NCBI GenBank assembly: GCA_029266615.1
Contig: JAQSWN010000047.1
Span: 1 to 39,953, forward strand
DNA from: Polyangiaceae bacterium
GTDB taxonomy: Bacteria > Myxococcota_A > Polyangia > Polyangiales > Polyangiaceae
Direction: 5' to 3'
Length of the DNA: 39,953 nucleotides
The stretch's first letter is position 1; each line of letters starts with the position of its first letter. Below, one piece after another: positions 36,919 through 39,953 of this stretch. Under the pieces are notes generated by a model. The model searched no databases. It saw only the letters and a list, made by a program, of their open reading frames with translations, and was not told the origin of the DNA. The translations under genes were made by a program, and so were the position numbers.

Positions 36919-38193
36919 TCAGCCCTGGAGCTTGCGGGCGCTCGCGAGCTGCACGCATAGCGCGACGACTTCCATGGCCGTCTCCACCTGCGCGGCGGGC
37001 GGAAGCGACGGCGCGACGCGGATGTTCCGGTTCTGGGGATCCTTGCCGAGCGGGAACGTCGCGCCCGCAGGCGTCAGCTTCACGCCGGCTTCGTCCGCGA
37101 GCCGCACGATCTCGCCGGCAAGACCGTCCAGCGTGTCCAAGCTGACGAAGTAGCCGCCACGCGGCTTCGTCCACGCGGCGAGGCCGCTGCCGCCCAGCTC
37201 ACGCTCGAAGATGCGCGTCACCGCGTCGAACTTCGGCCGCAAGAGCTCGGCGTGCTTCTGCATGTGCTGCTTCACGCCCGCCGCGTCCTTGAAGAAGCGG
37301 ACGTGACGGAGCTGGTTCACCTTGTCGGGACCAATGCTCTGAATCGCGAGGTGCTTCTTCGCGTCCGCCACGTTGGCGGCGCTCGTCGCCAGCACTGCGA
37401 CGCCCGCGCCAGCGAAGGAGATCTTCGACGTGGAGGCGAACTCGAGCGGGCGGTTCGGGTTGCCCGCCTTGGCGCACGCGCTCAGGATTTCGACCAGCGG
37501 GTCCGTGGTGTCGAACAGGTCGTGGACGGCGTAGGCGTTGTCCCAAAAGAGGCGAAAATCCGGGGCGGCCGTCTTCATCTGGGCGAGGCGCTCGACGACC
37601 CGGGCCGAGTACGTCTCGCCGGTGGGGTTCGAGTACTTCGGCACGCACCACATGCCCTTGATGTCGGGGTCGGCGGCGACGAGCTTCTCCACCGCGTCCA
37701 TGTCCGGGCCTTCGTGGTCCAGGCCGACGGTGATCATTTCGATGCCGTGGTGCTGGCAAATGGCGAAGTGGCGATCGTATCCGGGCGACGGGCACAAGAA
37801 CTTGACCTTGCCCTTCGACCACGGACCGTTGCCGTCCGGCCCGCCGTGCACCAGCGCGCGCACGACCGCGTCATGCATCATCGTCAAACTAGAGGCGCCG
37901 CCGACGATGACGTTCTCCGGCTTCACCTCGAGTAGCTCGGCAAAGATCGCCTTCATCTCCGGCAAGCCGTCCAAGCCGCCGTAGTTGCGCGTGTCCGTAC
38001 CGTCCGCGGCCTTGTAGTCACTAGCGCCGAGCGCGGTGAGCAGGCCATTGGCCAGGTCCAGCTGCTCGTTCGACGGCTTGCCGCGCGTCATGTCGAGCTT
38101 CAAGCCCTTCTGCTTGATCGCCGCGTAACGGGCTTCGTAATCGGACAGGTTAGCGACGACTTGTTGCGGATTCTTCGGTGTGAGTGAGGTCAC
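36919..38193 (-). CDS. class I aminotransferase, aspartate aminotransferase of subgroup Ic (AspT type)
   Basis: 424 residues, ATG at 38193. PLP enzyme of the type seen in Corynebacterium AspT: the start LKLDMTRGKPSNEQLDLANG, RNYGGLDGLPEMKAIFAELL, VGGASSLTMMHDAVVRALV, FLCPSPGYDRHFAICQHHGI, VPKYSNPTGETYS, FWDNAYAVHDL (Asp218, Tyr221), and the Schiff-base lysine in EFASTSKISFAG (Lys257), then RVAPSLPP near the C-terminus for carboxylate binding. It catalyses aspartate plus 2-oxoglutarate to oxaloacetate and glutamate, in the cytoplasm. This is the only plain housekeeping-type enzyme near the right end of the window. The gene follows the M6 protease gene on the same strand after an 88-base gap. 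Confidence 0.93.
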   Translation of the reverse strand: MTSLTPKNPQQVVANLSDYEARYAAIKQKGLKLDMTRGKPSNEQLDLANGLLTALGASDYKAADGTDTRNYGGLDGLPEMKAIFAELLEVKPENVIVGGASSLTMMHDAVVRALVHGGPDGNGPWSKGKVKFLCPSPGYDRHFAICQHHGIEMITVGLDHEGPDMDAVEKLVAADPDIKGMWCVPKYSNPTGETYSARVVERLAQMKTAAPDFRLFWDNAYAVHDLFDTTDPLVEILSACAKAGNPNRPLEFASTSKISFAGAGVAVLATSAANVADAKKHLAIQSIGPDKVNQLRHVRFFKDAAGVKQHMQKHAELLRPKFDAVTRIFERELGGSGLAAWTKPRGGYFVSLDTLDGLAGEIVRLADEAGVKLTPAGATFPLGKDPQNRNIRVAPSLPPAAQVETAMEVVALCVQLASARKLQG

Positions 38194-38281
38194 GGCGTCG
38201 CTCCCTTTAACAGAAACTCAGCGAGGAGCGAGCATGCCGCGATTTCTCGGCTTTTTCTGGAAATTGCCGCAGCGCGTCCGC

Positions 38282-39916
38282 TCAGCGAAGGCTGACCGGG
38301 CGCCGGCGCCGCGAGAAGGCGGCACCGAATATCAGCGCCCCCAACGCGAGCCGACCGCCCGCGCCGTCTGTGTGTCCCGCCGCGCGGCAAGAGCACGATC
38401 CCTCGTCCGCGGGCACCTCCCCCGCACCTGCGACCGGCGCCGCACCAGCCGCACTGCTGCCCGGCATCCCGGCGAGGGAAGCGCCCGCGGCTCCGCTCAC
38501 ACTCGTGCCGGCCGCGCCAAGGCCGGCAGCTCCGCCGAGGTCACTGCCACCAATGGTACCGGAGCTTCCGCCGCCGCCCGCAGAGGGAGCGCCGCCACTC
38601 GCCCCTCCGGTCGCGCTCGCACCAGCCATGCTCATGCCGCCTGCTCCGGCCGCACCGCCCTGCGGTTGCGGGACGATCGGACCATTGCCGACCTTGAAAG
38701 ACATGGTCTCCGAAATCGGTCCCACCTCGTAGATATGCAAATCCGAAGCGCTGCCGTCGTTCCACTTGGCGGTGGCAAACTTGGCGCCCGAAAACTCGCT
38801 GACCCCCTCGGCGTGGAAGAAGTCCTTCACGTCACTCCCGGGGTTGGGCCACATCGTCTGGTCCAAATCCTTCTTCCCGTCGGCTTGCACGACCGCGAGC
38901 CCGAGCTGGTTCGGCGGGTCGTTGTCACCAATGTTCTTATCGAAATGCAGCAGCAATAGGCCGTCCCCATTGATGGTGCTGAAGCGGTCCGTGCTCTGCA
39001 CGTTGGACCAGAAGAAGCTCTCTTTGGAGTTCTTGGGGTTCGTGTACCGGTAGCCGGCGCCGTTCGTCTTCGCGTTGAAGAGGGCGTTCGTGTCTTCGGT
39101 CACGTCCACTACGTCGATCCAGCCCTGGTCTGCACGGTAAAAGTCGTTGATGCCGACCGGGTTCTTCTGACTGCTCCCGTTGCCCATGATGCAATAGTTG
39201 CCGAAGCCGTAAAGGTCCGGCCAGCCGAAGAGCATGTGACCGACTTCGTGGCTGAACGTGTAGAGGCCGAGGCTCGTGCCCAGGTTCGTCATCATGTAAC
39301 GGGAGATGGTCACGCCGTTGCGCTTCTGGTTCGAGCCCGAAGCATGCGGCCACAAGCCCTTTCCCCACGTCTCCGCCTCACCGGCGTACACGATGCTGAC
39401 CGCGTCCGTGCGGCCGTCTTTGTCGTTGTCGTACTTGGAGAAGTCGACCAAGTCGTCGAAGTAGTCGAGCATCTCCGTGAAGAGCTCGTCCGAGCCCTGA
39501 TAGCCGGAGGTCCCCTCGTAGTGCGACTTCGGGTACTTCGCTCGGTAGAAGCCGAAGATCTCGTTTTGAAAGTCGACGAGCCCGTTCGACTCGTCGAGGA
39601 AGTAGTCGCGCACGGAGCCGTTGAGCCCGTCCTGCGTGTAGCCCTTCTCGTTGAGCCACGCGTTGATCTGCTCCTTGTTGAAGGCAGGCGTTGCGTCGCT
39701 GAAGTCGATGAGCAGCGTGAGGCCGTACACGGTGCCCTTCGGGTGCGGGTACAAGCCGATATTCGGAGCCGCCAGCGCTGCGTTCGGCTGGACCTCGGGC
39801 GTGGGCCAAGCATTCACGATTTTTCCGTCCACGACGATCAACGCGTCGGCCGACGGAGCCCAGGTCGTACCCGCAACCCCCAGCGCGAGCGACAAACGCA
39901 ACCAGCGGCGGCTCAT
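38282..39916 (-). CDS. secreted M6 family metalloprotease with Gly-rich linker and MYXO-CTERM-like tail
   Basis: 544 residues. Signal peptide ends near PSADA (residue 25). The M6 (immune-inhibitor-A-like) peptidase domain covers about 55-410: TVYGLTLLIDFSDATPAF, SVRDYFLDESNGLVDFQNEIFG, a DNDKDGRTD calcium-like loop (163-171), AVSIVYAGEAE, and the zinc motif FSHEVGHMLFGWPDLYG (His223, Glu224, His227, Asp234), then GNGSSQKNPVGINDFYRADQGW. A Gly/Ala/Ser linker fills about 415-500. The tail has CSC (near 508), a hydrophobic helix (LALGALIFGAAF) and RRRR, the pattern of MYXO-CTERM sorting tails. The enzyme is probably carried to the surface, processed at the cysteines, and released or anchored. 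The substrate is external protein; a role in predation is inferred. Confidence 0.92.
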   Translation of the reverse strand: MSRRWLRLSLALGVAGTTWAPSADALIVVDGKIVNAWPTPEVQPNAALAAPNIGLYPHPKGTVYGLTLLIDFSDATPAFNKEQINAWLNEKGYTQDGLNGSVRDYFLDESNGLVDFQNEIFGFYRAKYPKSHYEGTSGYQGSDELFTEMLDYFDDLVDFSKYDNDKDGRTDAVSIVYAGEAETWGKGLWPHASGSNQKRNGVTISRYMMTNLGTSLGLYTFSHEVGHMLFGWPDLYGFGNYCIMGNGSSQKNPVGINDFYRADQGWIDVVDVTEDTNALFNAKTNGAGYRYTNPKNSKESFFWSNVQSTDRFSTINGDGLLLLHFDKNIGDNDPPNQLGLAVVQADGKKDLDQTMWPNPGSDVKDFFHAEGVSEFSGAKFATAKWNDGSASDLHIYEVGPISETMSFKVGNGPIVPQPQGGAAGAGGMSMAGASATGGASGGAPSAGGGGSSGTIGGSDLGGAAGLGAAGTSVSGAAGASLAGMPGSSAAGAAPVAGAGEVPADEGSCSCRAAGHTDGAGGRLALGALIFGAAFSRRRRPVSLR

Positions 39917-39953
39917 AGCAACCAGGGTCGCCTGAACCGCCGCTGAAGGATCA

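Noticed and set aside
1..39953. Search for insertion sequences, attachment sites, integrases or a recently transferred block
   Set aside because: No transposase or integrase frame, no terminal inverted repeats, and no clear composition break were seen by eye. A real composition scan was not possible.

Overview
The window is high-GC bacterial chromosome, most likely from a myxobacterium of the Polyangium/Sorangium group (order Polyangiales). The sequence-based reasons are: two eukaryote-like Ser/Thr kinases with a membrane helix and a Pro/Ala-rich tail; many lipoproteins with a long Gly/Ser/Thr linker just after the lipobox cysteine; a MYXO-CTERM-like sorting tail on an M6 protease; the remains of a fibro-slime/DUF4215 Cys-rich gene; and paired DUF1592/DUF1552 genes. 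I found no rRNA, tRNA, CRISPR array, insertion sequence or replication origin. The placement rests on gene content only.

Layout. 1-2 kb: the 3' end of an SUMF1/FGE-like gene without the catalytic cysteines, a small lipoprotein with 14 cysteines, and a Uma2-family protein lacking a usual active-site Glu. 2-10.6 kb (minus strand): a kinase, a disrupted IgGFc-binding-type gene, a discoidin (F5/8C) lipoprotein, a DUF362-CBM9 fusion lipoprotein and a GH3 lipoprotein. 10.7-15.3 kb: a membrane metallophosphoesterase facing a tight minus-strand operon of envelope protein, ECF sigma factor fused to a membrane helix and TPR-like tail, and GH8 lipoprotein. 15.35-16.38 kb has no intact gene but holds a decayed fibro-slime/DUF4215 gene. 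16.4-20.7 kb: a second kinase, a TPR-PEGA membrane protein, a TrmN6-like methyltransferase, a DsbA-fold protein with CPHT instead of CxxC, and a small lipoprotein.

20.7-27.2 kb holds the most striking arrangement: two DUF1592/DUF1552 gene pairs placed head to head. Each pair encodes a lipoprotein-like protein with one CxxCH haem motif, followed by a twin-arginine (Tat) substrate. 27.2-35.6 kb: two GxSxG esterase lipoproteins flank a porin plus two paralogous Cys-motif lipoproteins. They are followed by a carbohydrate-binding-like lipoprotein divergent from a canonical GH8 endoglucanase that has no leader. 35.6-39.9 kb: a Tat-type aldo/keto reductase with two four-cysteine clusters, a class Ic aspartate aminotransferase and a secreted M6 protease.

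Taken together, most genes act at or outside the envelope: glycan hydrolases (GH3 and two GH8), esterases, carbohydrate-binding lipoproteins, a porin, haem proteins and a protease. They are interleaved with signalling proteins (two kinases and a membrane-tethered sigma factor). A surface system for attacking polymers or prey under kinase and sigma control is an inference from gene content. The substrates are not shown by the sequence.
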